Origin: Nocardia acidivorans NBRC 108247
Lineage (GTDB): Bacteria; Actinomycetota; Actinomycetes; Mycobacteriales; Mycobacteriaceae
Reading direction: 5' to 3'
NCBI RefSeq assembly: GCF_001625085.1
Contig: NZ_BDAW01000024.1
Location: 58,483 to 122,482 of the forward strand
Length of the DNA stretch: 64,000 nt
Made by a program: the position numbers and the translations under genes. The notes beneath the pieces are model-generated. The model was given only the letters and a program-made list of their open reading frames with translations. It searched no databases and had not been told where the DNA came from. Positions 52,326 through 60,950 of the stretch are shown one piece after another (position 1 is the stretch's first letter; each line of letters starts with the position of its first letter).

Positions 52326-52790
52326 TCAATGGTCGCTCTTCACTGTGTCACCCTTGCGCAGTGTTCCGGTCTCTTCCAGATAGGCGGCCAGCCGGTCGGG
52401 ACAGTAGGTTTCGATGGCGAGCGCCGTCGCGGTGAAGATCTGGGTGTCGGCGATGACCGGGCGACTCCCCGGACCACCGGCCCCATTGCTGATGGACGCC
52501 CGATACCTGGCCCTGATCAGCGGTGAACTCGGATCCGAGCAGACCAGCCCACCGTCCTCGCCGAGCGAATCCGCGATCACCTGCGGCTCGGGTGCGGCCA
52601 ATCCCGCTTCCAGCAAACGGGATTGGAGCACCTGCGCTTTGCGCAGCGCCGCATCGCTGTTCCGGCCCTCCCGGAAGACGATCACCCCGGCCACCGCGAT
52701 GGCCACCAGCACCACCGCCACCGACCAGTAGACGATCCGCCGGGACCGCGCGGAGGCCCCCTCCAGCTGTTCGATCTCGACCTCGGTCAT
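52326..52790 (-). CDS. Hypothetical single-pass membrane protein
   Basis: A 154-residue protein with a short cytoplasmic N-terminus, one helix (RRIVYWSVAVVLVAIAVAGVIVF, about 17-39) and an outside domain. The outside domain contains two cysteines, in DGGLVCSDPSSPLIRARY and IETYCPDRLAAYLEETG, that may form a disulfide. I recognise no family. ATG 52790 overlaps the antiporter stop (ATGA), so it is translated with the transporter and may be an accessory subunit. It is the only unknown member of the amino-acid module. Confidence 0.6.
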   Translation of the reverse strand: MTEVEIEQLEGASARSRRIVYWSVAVVLVAIAVAGVIVFREGRNSDAALRKAQVLQSRLLEAGLAAPEPQVIADSLGEDGGLVCSDPSSPLIRARYRASISNGAGGPGSRPVIADTQIFTATALAIETYCPDRLAAYLEETGTLRKGDTVKSDH

Positions 52791-54217
52791 GCCAGCGCCT
52801 CCTCGGGGACCGCGATCTTCCAGCCCGGTTTGCGGAACTTGAAGAACAGGAACGGAATCAGCAGGCCGACCACGCCCATGCCGACACCGATGAGCAGCAC
52901 ATATCCGAGCGCGCCGCCGCTGCCGTACTGCGAGGGCGGTACGAAGCCGATGAGGAACGCGGCAATGGAGGAGACCGTGCCGAGCCCGCACAGCGCGATG
53001 AGCATGGGCGCGCGATACCCGCGCGGATGGTCGGGTTGCTTGCGGCGCAATTGGATCGCCGCGGCGAACATCAGTACGTACATGATCAGATACACCTGCG
53101 TGGTGATCACCGACAACATCCAGTACGCGCTGGAGACATCCGGGATGAAGGCGTAGAGCAGCGCCAGCAGCGTGGTCACCACACCCTGCGCGACCAGCAT
53201 GTTCTGTTGCACCCCATGCTTGTTCACCCGAGTCAGGACCGGTGGCAGATACCCCTCCTTGCGGCCGATGAGCAGCAGCCCCTTGGAAGGTCCGGCCAGC
53301 CAGGTGAGCATGCCGCCCAGCGCCGCCGCCACCAGCATGACGCCCAGGATCGGGGTCAGGAAGCCGATGTGGAAGTGGTTGAAGAAGCCGTCGAACGCCT
53401 GCATGACACCGGCGGTCAGGCTCAGATTCTGCGAAGGCACCACCCAGCTGATCACCACGGCGGGCACGATGAAGATGACCAGCACCAGCGCGACCGCCAG
53501 CGCCATGGCCCTCGGATACTCCCTACCCGGATTCTTCAGCGAGGACACGTGCACCGCGTTCATCTCCATGCCCGCGTAGGACAGGAAGTTGTTGACGATG
53601 AGCACCAGGCTGGCGAGTCCGGTCCAGGCGGGCAGCAGATGTCCGGCATCCATGGGCGCGGCGGACGGATTGCCCTGCGCCAGGAAGACCAGGCCGAGCG
53701 CCACCAGCAGTACGCCCGGAATCAGCGTGCCGATGATCAGCCCCATACTCGACAGTCCCGCAACGGTTTTGGTGCCCTGCGAGGAAACGAACACGCCCGC
53801 CCAGTAGATGACGATGATGACAATCGCCACGTAGGTGCCGTTGGCCGCCAGCGAGGGATTGATGATGTACGCGAAAGTGCTTGCCACATAAGCCAAGAGG
53901 CTCGGATAGTAGAAGATCGTCATGGCGAACTGACACCACACCGCCAGGAATCCCAGCGGCTGTGAAAGCCCCTCGCCGACCCATTTGTACACCCCGCCCG
54001 CCCAGCCCGAGGCCAGCTCGGCGGCGACGAAGGCCGTCGGCAGCAGGAACAGCAGCGCGGGCAGCAGATACAGGAAGACACAGGCCAGCCCGTACACCGC
54101 CATGGTGGGCGAGGCCCGCAGGCTGGCGACCGAACTGGTGGTCATGAGCGCCAGCGTCACCCACGAGATATATTTGGTGGCAGTACTTTTCGCGACCGTC
54201 GTGGTCGTCCCGGCCAT
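52787..54217 (-). CDS. APC-family amino acid transporter/antiporter (GadC-like)
   Basis: A 476-residue APC transporter with about 12 helices: SWVTLALMTTSSVASLRASPTMAVYG near 17-42 and AFVAAELASGWAGGVYKWVGEGLSQPLGF near 62-90. It resembles glutamate:GABA antiporters (GadC and its relatives), and its position next to glutaminase and near gadB supports import of glutamate or glutamine and release of GABA or another product. ATG 54217 lies 22 bases from glsA. Specificity cannot be read off. Confidence 0.85.
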   Translation of the reverse strand: MAGTTTTVAKSTATKYISWVTLALMTTSSVASLRASPTMAVYGLACVFLYLLPALLFLLPTAFVAAELASGWAGGVYKWVGEGLSQPLGFLAVWCQFAMTIFYYPSLLAYVASTFAYIINPSLAANGTYVAIVIIVIYWAGVFVSSQGTKTVAGLSSMGLIIGTLIPGVLLVALGLVFLAQGNPSAAPMDAGHLLPAWTGLASLVLIVNNFLSYAGMEMNAVHVSSLKNPGREYPRAMALAVALVLVIFIVPAVVISWVVPSQNLSLTAGVMQAFDGFFNHFHIGFLTPILGVMLVAAALGGMLTWLAGPSKGLLLIGRKEGYLPPVLTRVNKHGVQQNMLVAQGVVTTLLALLYAFIPDVSSAYWMLSVITTQVYLIMYVLMFAAAIQLRRKQPDHPRGYRAPMLIALCGLGTVSSIAAFLIGFVPPSQYGSGGALGYVLLIGVGMGVVGLLIPFLFFKFRKPGWKIAVPEEALA

Positions 54218-54239
54218 ATCTCACCTTCCCGTCCGTTCG

Positions 54240-55151
54240 TCAGAACACCGAGAACCCGCTCGCGCGCGCGAAAGCCGCCAGGGCGATGCCGCCGGTGACC
54301 GAATTACCCTTCGGATCCAGCCCCGGCCCCCAGACGGCTATCGAACAGCGATCGGGTACGACGGCCAGGATCGCGCCGCCGACTCCACTCTTGCACGGCA
54401 ATCCGACCCGGTAGGCGAACTCGCCCGCCGCGTCGTAGGTGCCGCAGGTGGCCATGAGCGCGGTGATATGACGAGCGTCGGCGCGCTCCAGCAAACGACT
54501 GCCGTCGGCGCGCAGGCCATGCCGGGCCACCAGCAGTCCGGCCGTCGCCAACTCGGTGCAGGTGATGCTGAACGAGCACTGCCGGAAATAGTGGTCCAGC
54601 GCCAACTCCACCGGATTGCGCACATTGCCGAAGCTCGACATGAGATAGCCGATGGCGCGATTGCGTTCACCGCTGCGCAACTCGGATTCGGCGATGACGC
54701 TGTCGACATCGAGGGCGTGGTTTCCGGTCTCGGCGCGGAAGAGGTCCCGGAGTGCGGCGACGGCATCGCCGGTATCAAACAGCAATTGATCAGTTACCAC
54801 GATGGCACCGGGGTTTATATAGGGATTTCGCGGAATCCCCTTCTCCAACTCCAGTTCGATCAGGTCATTGAACGGCATCCCCGACGGCTCGCGCCGAACC
54901 CGATCCCAGAGCGCGGTGCCCTTGCGCGACAGCACCAAAGCAAGTGCGAAAACCTTGGAAATACTCTCTATCGCAAAGGGGATTCCCACGTCGCCATCGC
55001 TGTAGACCTGCCCCTCGGCGGTGGCGACGGCAATACCGAACTGTTTGGGATCGACCACGGCGAGGCCGGGAATGTAATCGGCGACCGCACCCTCCCCAAT
55101 GTGTGGCGCTGCGGCGGACATCACCTGTCCTATGACATTCTGATAGTCCAT
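54240..55151 (-). CDS. glsA: Glutaminase (GlsA)
   Basis: Serine-dependent enzyme of the beta-lactamase-like fold, converting glutamine to glutamate and ammonia. From ATG 55151 it has 303 residues. The nucleophile motif SISK gives Ser63 and Lys66, NPYINPGAIVV lies near 123-133 and CKSGVGGAILAVVPD near 257-271. ATG 55151 is chosen over 55181 because TACTAT lies eight bases upstream, suggesting a leaderless transcript; neither has a ribosome-binding site. It is divergent from gadB. Confidence 0.95.
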   Translation of the reverse strand: MDYQNVIGQVMSAAAPHIGEGAVADYIPGLAVVDPKQFGIAVATAEGQVYSDGDVGIPFAIESISKVFALALVLSRKGTALWDRVRREPSGMPFNDLIELELEKGIPRNPYINPGAIVVTDQLLFDTGDAVAALRDLFRAETGNHALDVDSVIAESELRSGERNRAIGYLMSSFGNVRNPVELALDHYFRQCSFSITCTELATAGLLVARHGLRADGSRLLERADARHITALMATCGTYDAAGEFAYRVGLPCKSGVGGAILAVVPDRCSIAVWGPGLDPKGNSVTGGIALAAFARASGFSVF

Positions 55152-55159
55152 GGAGCTGG

Positions 55160-55165
55160 ATAGTA
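55160..55165 (-). promoter_or_regulatory. Possible -10 element of glsA (near-leaderless)
   Basis: TACTAT on the minus strand fits TANNNT and lies eight bases before ATG 55151. The gap to divergent gadB is only 44 bases. Confidence 0.4.
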
Positions 55166-55195
55166 ATCTTTCAGCAACCATCTCTGGGAGGCTAA

Positions 55196-56617
55196 ATGAC
55201 GGGCAATCCGGAATCCGATGATCTCTTCGCCATGCCGGGCCTGCGCCGCAGCGCGCCCAAGGCCGGATTCCCGGTGCCCGAGATGTTCGCGCAGGTCGCG
55301 TACGAAATCGTGCATGACGAACTCATGCTCGACGGCGTCTCCCGCATGAATCTGGCGACCTTCTGCACCACCTGGGTCGACGATCAGGCCCGCCGCCTGA
55401 TGAGCGAATCCCTCGACAAGAACATTGTCGACAAGGACGAATACCCGCAGACCGCCGAACTCGAACAGCGCTGCGTGCGCATGGTCGCGGACCTGTGGCA
55501 TTCCCCCGACGCCATGAAAACCCTCGGCACCTCCACCACCGGCTCCAGCGAGGCCGCCATGCTCGGCGGACTGGCCGCGAAATTCCGCTGGCGCAAACGC
55601 GGTGGCACCGGCATCCCCAATTTCGTCTGCGGGCCGGTCCAGGTCTGCTGGGAGAAGTTCGCCCGCTACTTCGATGTGGAGATCCGGCAGATCCCGCTGC
55701 GCGGCGACAAGCTCACCATGCATCCGGACGATGTGGCCGCCTACTGCGACGCCAACACCATCATGGTGGTGCCCACCTTCGGACAGACCTTCACCGGACT
55801 CTTCGAGGATGTGGCCGGAATCAGCAGAGCCCTGGACGAACTGGAGCAGAAGACCGGACTCGACATCCCCATCCACGTCGATGCGGCCAGCGGCGGCTTC
55901 CTGGCCCCGTTCTGCGCGCCCGAGGTGGTGTGGGACTTCCGGCTACCCCGGGTGAAATCCATCAACGCCTCCGGGCACAAGACCGGACTCGCCCCGCTGG
56001 GCGCGGGCTGGGCCATCTGGCGCACCGCCGCCGATCTGCCCAAGGAACTCATCTTCGATGTCGACTACCTCGGCGGCTCCATGGCCACCTTCAATCTGAA
56101 CTTCTCCCGGCCGGGCGGTCAGGTCATCACCCAGTACTACGACTTCATTCGGCTCGGCCGCACCGGCTACGCCAAGGTGCAGTACGAGATCTACCGTGCC
56201 GCACAGCATCTCGCGGCAGGACTGACCGATACCGGACTCTTCGAGATGATCCACGACGGCGATCCCAACCGCGGCATCACGGCCGTGTCGTGGAAGTTGA
56301 AGGGCGAGCGCACCTTCAACCTCTACGACCTGTCCGACAAACTGCGCACCCGCGGCTGGTTGATCGCCGCCTATCCGCTGCCCGCCGACCGCGAGGACGA
56401 GACCATCATGCGCGCGGTGCTGCGACACGGCTTCACCCTCGATATGGCGGATCTGCTGCTCGCGGATCTGCTGCGCTGCCTCAAACAGCTCAACGCGCAC
56501 CCGCTCACCACCTCGCTCACCCGGGAGGAGGCGGGCGGCTTCACGCACAATGCCACGCCCGCGGTGCCGTCCAGGGATGCCGAGACGCATCCCGTCGCGG
56601 CCGAGGGCGAGCGGTAG
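55196..56617 (+). CDS. gadB: Glutamate decarboxylase (GadB)
   Basis: PLP enzyme converting glutamate to GABA and CO2 while using a proton. The 473-residue protein carries the PLP lysine in SINASGHKTGL (Lys262), STTGSSEAAMLGGLA near 108-122 and HVDAASGGFLAPF near 227-239. ATG 55196 is preceded by GGGAGG. It lies divergent to glsA and directly before a GadC-like antiporter (stop/start overlap), the layout of a glutamate-dependent acid-resistance system. Confidence 0.96.
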   Translation: MTGNPESDDLFAMPGLRRSAPKAGFPVPEMFAQVAYEIVHDELMLDGVSRMNLATFCTTWVDDQARRLMSESLDKNIVDKDEYPQTAELEQRCVRMVADLWHSPDAMKTLGTSTTGSSEAAMLGGLAAKFRWRKRGGTGIPNFVCGPVQVCWEKFARYFDVEIRQIPLRGDKLTMHPDDVAAYCDANTIMVVPTFGQTFTGLFEDVAGISRALDELEQKTGLDIPIHVDAASGGFLAPFCAPEVVWDFRLPRVKSINASGHKTGLAPLGAGWAIWRTAADLPKELIFDVDYLGGSMATFNLNFSRPGGQVITQYYDFIRLGRTGYAKVQYEIYRAAQHLAAGLTDTGLFEMIHDGDPNRGITAVSWKLKGERTFNLYDLSDKLRTRGWLIAAYPLPADREDETIMRAVLRHGFTLDMADLLLADLLRCLKQLNAHPLTTSLTREEAGGFTHNATPAVPSRDAETHPVAAEGER

Positions 56618-58131
56618 TGGGCGGCGCGCACCGGGCAAACAGGTACCTCAGCGTCTCCGCGCTCGGATTCACCACCGCCGCATCGATTGTCACCAGTCTG
56701 CGCGGTCTGCCCATGATGGCCGAGGAAGAGATGACGATGTTCTTCTATATCGGCTTCTCCACCCTGCTGTTCCTGATTCCGGCCGGACTGGTCGCCGCGG
56801 AGCTGGGCAGTATGTACGCCGACAAGACCGGCGGCCTGTACGCCTGGATCAGCGGGGCCTTCGGCAAGAAGGTCGGCTTCTGGATCATCTTCCTGTCCTG
56901 GATCCAGGTGATCGTCTTCTATCCGACCGGTATGAGCTTCGCCGCCGCCGGTGTGGCGTTCGCCTTCGATCGACCCGATATCGCCCAAAACCATGTGTAC
57001 GTCGGCATTTTCGCCATCGCCGCATTCTGGCTGTGCACCGCGATCGCCTTCGTGAGCAATCAGTTCGCGCTGAAGGTGACCCGGGCCGGATTCCTGGCGG
57101 GCACCGCACTGCCGGGCATCATCCTGGTGGCGGTGTTCCTCTGGTGGATCGCGACCGGGCACGATGTCGGCTGGCAGCACACCACGAACGACGCGGTGAC
57201 GGTGGTGCACGACGGTCATGACTCACCCCGGTTCTTCCCGTATATCGCGGGGCTGTCCGGACTTTCGTTCCTGGCGGGCATTCTGCTGAACTTCGCCGGG
57301 GTGGAATCGCAGGGTGTGCACTCGACCGAATTGAAGAACCCGTCGAAGGGGTATCCGGCCGCCATCATGATCGCCGCGGCGGTGGCCTTCGGCATCTTCA
57401 CCCTCGGCGCGCTCGCGGTGGCGGGCATCGTGGCCTACGACAAGATCGATCTGAATACCGGTGTCTTCGACGCCTTCACCCTCGGATTCACCGAGATGAT
57501 CCACTCCACCTGGCCGGTGCGCGTACTGTCCGCCCTGATCGCCTACGGCGCGCTCGCGGGTGTGCTGGCCTGGATCATGGGGCCCAGCCGCGGTGTGCTC
57601 GCCACCGCGCACGACGGCATGCTGCCGCCGGTGCTGCAGCAGGTGAACAACCGCGGCGTACAGGTCAATATCCTGATCATCCAGGGCGTCATCGTGACCG
57701 CGCTGTCGTCGATCTACCTGTTCATGGACGATGTCAGCTCGGCGTTCTTCCTGATCTCGGCCATGGCGGTGAGCCTGTACCTGATCATCTACATGTTCAT
57801 GTACGCCGCCGCCATCCGACTGCGCTACACCCATCCGGAACTGCCGCGCGCCTTCAAGATCCCCGGCGGTAAGACCGGCATCTGGCTGTTCGCCGGAATC
57901 GGTTTCCTGGCGGTGGCTTTCGCGTTCGTGCTGGCGTTCGTACCGCCGTCACAGCTGCCCATCGGCAACAAGGCCAGCTATATCGGCCTGGTCGCGGCGG
58001 GCGCGATCATCTTCAGCGCCATCCCGCTGATCATCGAGAAGCGGAAGAAGCCGTCCTGGGTGCCCCCGGACGAGGTGAAGGCGAAGGCGCTGGGCCCCAG
58101 CGCCGATCGCTCCCACCTCACCCGGGTCTAG
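56617..58131 (+). CDS. gadC: Glutamate:GABA antiporter-like transporter (GadC-like)
   Basis: APC transporter of 504 residues with about 12 helices. RYLSVSALGFTTAASIVTSLRGLPMMAEEEMTMFFYIGFSTLLFLIPAGLVAAELGSMYADKTGGLYAW (about 8-76) is the GadC-type N-terminal half. GTG 56617 overlaps the last base of the gadB stop (TAGTG) and is behind GAGGGCGAG, so the pair is coupled. Its role should be glutamate-in/GABA-out exchange. The C-terminal extension lacks obvious GadC plug features but this was not aligned. The stop shares CTAG with the converging protease gene. Confidence 0.88.
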   Translation: MGGAHRANRYLSVSALGFTTAASIVTSLRGLPMMAEEEMTMFFYIGFSTLLFLIPAGLVAAELGSMYADKTGGLYAWISGAFGKKVGFWIIFLSWIQVIVFYPTGMSFAAAGVAFAFDRPDIAQNHVYVGIFAIAAFWLCTAIAFVSNQFALKVTRAGFLAGTALPGIILVAVFLWWIATGHDVGWQHTTNDAVTVVHDGHDSPRFFPYIAGLSGLSFLAGILLNFAGVESQGVHSTELKNPSKGYPAAIMIAAAVAFGIFTLGALAVAGIVAYDKIDLNTGVFDAFTLGFTEMIHSTWPVRVLSALIAYGALAGVLAWIMGPSRGVLATAHDGMLPPVLQQVNNRGVQVNILIIQGVIVTALSSIYLFMDDVSSAFFLISAMAVSLYLIIYMFMYAAAIRLRYTHPELPRAFKIPGGKTGIWLFAGIGFLAVAFAFVLAFVPPSQLPIGNKASYIGLVAAGAIIFSAIPLIIEKRKKPSWVPPDEVKAKALGPSADRSHLTRV

Positions 58132-60290
58132 ACGTCCGCGAGCCCGACGGTATCCAGCAGCCAGGCGAATTCGAAGGCGATTTCCTTCCACTTCTCATAG
58201 CGCCCGCTGACACCGCCGTGGCCCGCGGTCATCTCGGTCTTGAGCAGCAATTGCGAATGCCCGGTCTTGGTGGCGCGCAACTTCGCGACCCATTTGGCCG
58301 GTTCCACGTACAGCACCCGGGTGTCATTGAGGCCGGTAATGGCCAGAATCGCCGGGTAATCCTGCGCCACCACATTCTCATACGGTGCGTAGGTCTTCAT
58401 GTAGTCGTAGATTTGCTTGTCCGCCAAAGGATTTCCCCACTCGTCCCATTCGGTGACGGTGAGCGGCAGTGACGGATCCAGAATCGAGGTCAGCGGATCC
58501 ACGAACGGCACACTGGTGAGAATGCCGCTGAAGAGCTCCGGGGCCATATTCGCCACCGCACCCATGAGCAGCCCGCCCGCACTGCCGCCGTCGGCCACCA
58601 TCCGATCGGGCGCGGTCACCTCGGTATCCACCAAATGCTGTGCGACAGCGATGAAATCGGTGAAGGTGTTCTTCTTGGTGAGCGTCTTGCCGTCCTCGTA
58701 CCAGAGCCGGCCCATCTCACCGCCGCCGCGCACATGCGCCACCGCGAACACCATGCCGCGATCCAGCAGCGACAGCCGCGCCACCGAGAAGTACGGGTCG
58801 ATGGCGGCCTCGTAGGAGCCGTATCCGTAGAGCAGCAACGGTTTCGGGCCCGCCGGGGCGTCCTTGCGCCGCACCAGCGAGACCGGCACCCGGGTGCCGT
58901 CCGGCGCGATCGCCCAATCCCGCTGCTGCACATACTCGTCGGCGTTGTAGCCGCCGAGCACCACCTGCTCCTTGCGCAGGATCATCTCCCCGGTCTCGGG
59001 CACGTAGTCGAAGACCTGGGTCGGGGTGATGAACGAGGTGACCCCGATGCGCAGCATGGGCTGCTCCCATTCGGGATTGCCGCCCAGGCCCGCGGAGAAC
59101 AGCGCCAGGTCGAAGTCGATATCGCGCAGTTCGCCGAAGCCGTCGGAGGTCAACGGCCACACCGCCACTCGCGGCAGCGCCTCGCGGCGGTAGCTGAGCA
59201 CCAGCTTGTCGGCGAAGGCGTCGATCCCCTCCAGCCGCACATCGTCGCGATGCGGAATGAGCACGGTCATATCGGCCGGATCGCTCAGCGGCGCGACGGC
59301 GAGAACCGAATTGACCGCCTTCACCCCGTCCACCACATCGTTGTGCAGGATGAGCAACTTGTCCTCACCGCCGATGACCGCGTGCTCGGTGCCGTATTCG
59401 ACGCCCTCGCGGCGCGGCAGCAGGACGCGGAACTCCCCTTCGGGATTGTCCGCCTCCAGAATCCACTCCTCGCTGGTGAGCTTGGAGCCGGTGCGAATGA
59501 CCAGGAACCGCTCCGAACGGGTCGCGTCGATACCGACCCAGAAGCTCTCATCGGCCTCGTGGAAGACGCGGACATCGGCGGCGCGCTCGGTGCCCAGGCG
59601 ATGCCGCCAGACGCTGTCGGGCCGCCAGGACTCATCGAGGGTCTGATAGAAGATGTGCGTCCCGTCCAGGGACCAGGTGGCCCCGCCCGCGATATCGCCG
59701 ATCTCCTCGGGCAGCAGCTCCCCGGTGGTCAGGTTCTTCACGCGCAGCGTGTAGCGCTCATCGCCCTCGGTATCGACCGAATAGGCGAGCATGTCCCCGG
59801 CGTGGCTCAGCGAGTACGCGCCGAGCGCGAAGAACTCCTGCCCCTCGGCGAGTTCGTTCAGGTCCAGCAACACTTCCTCGCCCGGAATCTCGACCCCGGC
59901 CACCAGCTGCGGCGGCGTCCAGTCGTCCTTGTCCGCGACCGGGCAGCGGCAGGAGACGCCGTGCTGTTTGCCCTCGAAGGTGCGCGAGTAGTACCAGTAG
60001 TCGCCCATCCGGGTGGGCAGGGAGAGGTCGGTCTCCTGGGTGCGGGCCTTGATCTCGTCGAAGATCTTCTCCCGCAGCGGCCGCAACTTCTCGGTCTGCG
60101 CCTCGGTATAGGCGTTCTCCGCCTCCAGGTGCGCGATGACCTCGGGATCCTTCTTGTCCCGCAGCCATTCGTACTCGTCGACGAAGACATCGCCGTGGTG
60201 CACCCGCTCGCTCGGCACCCGCTTGGCGATGGGCGCGGTCACCGCCGCGCCGGAATTGGATATCGCGCTACCACTGCTGTCCAGAGCCAT
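58128..60290 (-). CDS. ptrB: Oligopeptidase B / prolyl oligopeptidase (S9A)
   Basis: Serine oligopeptidase cleaving after basic residues in short peptides. The 720 residues comprise an N-terminal beta-propeller and a C-terminal a/b-hydrolase domain with nucleophile Ser570 in DGGSAGGLLMG, Asp region GLNDTRVLY near 655 and His in AGHGGVSGRYEKW near 694. There is no signal, so it is cytoplasmic. ATG 60290 gives PtrB length. In M. tuberculosis the corresponding region is annotated as two ORFs (ptrBa/ptrBb); here the gene is whole. Confidence 0.93.
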   Translation of the reverse strand: MALDSSGSAISNSGAAVTAPIAKRVPSERVHHGDVFVDEYEWLRDKKDPEVIAHLEAENAYTEAQTEKLRPLREKIFDEIKARTQETDLSLPTRMGDYWYYSRTFEGKQHGVSCRCPVADKDDWTPPQLVAGVEIPGEEVLLDLNELAEGQEFFALGAYSLSHAGDMLAYSVDTEGDERYTLRVKNLTTGELLPEEIGDIAGGATWSLDGTHIFYQTLDESWRPDSVWRHRLGTERAADVRVFHEADESFWVGIDATRSERFLVIRTGSKLTSEEWILEADNPEGEFRVLLPRREGVEYGTEHAVIGGEDKLLILHNDVVDGVKAVNSVLAVAPLSDPADMTVLIPHRDDVRLEGIDAFADKLVLSYRREALPRVAVWPLTSDGFGELRDIDFDLALFSAGLGGNPEWEQPMLRIGVTSFITPTQVFDYVPETGEMILRKEQVVLGGYNADEYVQQRDWAIAPDGTRVPVSLVRRKDAPAGPKPLLLYGYGSYEAAIDPYFSVARLSLLDRGMVFAVAHVRGGGEMGRLWYEDGKTLTKKNTFTDFIAVAQHLVDTEVTAPDRMVADGGSAGGLLMGAVANMAPELFSGILTSVPFVDPLTSILDPSLPLTVTEWDEWGNPLADKQIYDYMKTYAPYENVVAQDYPAILAITGLNDTRVLYVEPAKWVAKLRATKTGHSQLLLKTEMTAGHGGVSGRYEKWKEIAFEFAWLLDTVGLADV

Positions 60291-60312
60291 GGTGACAACG
60301 TTAGTGGTGAGC

Positions 60313-60337
60313 CCGCTCCGGGGTCACTCCGGAGCGG
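60313..60337 (-). terminator. Terminator hairpin of the small 70-residue gene
   Basis: CCGCTCCGG (60313-60321), loop GGTCACT, CCGGAGCGG (60329-60337): a perfect 9-bp stem between the small gene (ends 60381) and the start of ptrB. Confidence 0.6.
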
Positions 60338-60380
60338 CTCGACACACTTGTACTGCTCCAACGTCTGCTACGTCGCTGAG

Positions 60381-60593
60381 CTACCGCCGTCGCGTACCTG
60401 ACGGAACCCGATGCCGGGCCTGGTCGTACAGGAAGAAGACCGCCGCCTTGCGCCGTGCGCACTGGTCGGTCGGGCAGCTTCTGTGCACACTCAGAATGCT
60501 CTGCGCCAGTTCGGTATTGAACCGCTCCGGCACCACATCACAGCTGTCGGAGATGGGAGCTGCTCGCTGTGCTGACCCTGGCGTGCGCACCAC
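60381..60593 (-). CDS. Small Cys-containing protein (70 aa), unknown function
   Basis: A 70-residue basic protein. Its second half reads NTELAQSILSVHRSCPTDQCARRKAAVFFLYDQARH, with a CX4C pair (Cys40, Cys45) followed by Arg-Arg-Lys. This resembles short actinobacterial proteins of unknown function I have seen next to regulators, but I cannot name a family. GTG 60593 is well supported by AAGGAGG five bases upstream on the minus strand, a rare strong site here. The N-terminal 25 residues look unstructured. Confidence 0.55.
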   Translation of the reverse strand: MVRTPGSAQRAAPISDSCDVVPERFNTELAQSILSVHRSCPTDQCARRKAAVFFLYDQARHRVPSGTRRR

Positions 60594-60706
60594 ATACCTC
60601 CTTCCGCGGACACAGAATGGAATATCCGATCCGCAGGCTCCGCAAACCCTGGCATTATGAGTGCGATCTACATCACCGATCAGTACCGGCGTTTAGGGAG
60701 TTCGAC

Positions 60707-60949
60707 GTGGAAGCCGAGTCCATCTCTTCGCCCGCTGCGGGCAAGAACCGCGAGATCGAGTCCGACGCCGTCTGGCGGCGCGGTGACGACAGCGCCGAAG
60801 GCGTCGAAATCGCCTTCCTGGCCAGCGGAAACATCGGTCTGCGGGATTCCCGCAATCCGGACGGGCCGGTGCTGGTGTTCACCCCCGGCGAGTGGCGTGC
60901 CTTCGTCGCCGGGGCCAAGGACGGCGAATTCAACCGTCCCGGAAAGTGA
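60707..60949 (+). CDS. DUF397 protein, solitary
   Basis: An 80-residue protein ending in the DUF397 signature: VEIAFLASGNIGLRDSRNPDGPVLVFTPGEWRAFVAGAKDGEF (about 30-73). In actinobacteria such proteins normally pair with a Scr1-type XRE regulator gene. Here the upstream gene is not a regulator, so it is an orphan. GTG 60707 is chosen by AGGGAG at 60695-60700; the upstream ATG 60569 would add unrelated residues. The role is probably to bind or inhibit a distant XRE partner, inferred from the family. Confidence 0.8.
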   Translation: MEAESISSPAAGKNREIESDAVWRRGDDSAEGVEIAFLASGNIGLRDSRNPDGPVLVFTPGEWRAFVAGAKDGEFNRPGK

Positions 60950-60950
60950 T

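Noticed and set aside
55495..56616. Upstream extension of the GadC-like frame through gadB
   Set aside because: The extension overlaps gadB in another frame and gives Arg/His-rich nonsense; GTG 56617 with a ribosome-binding site is the real start.
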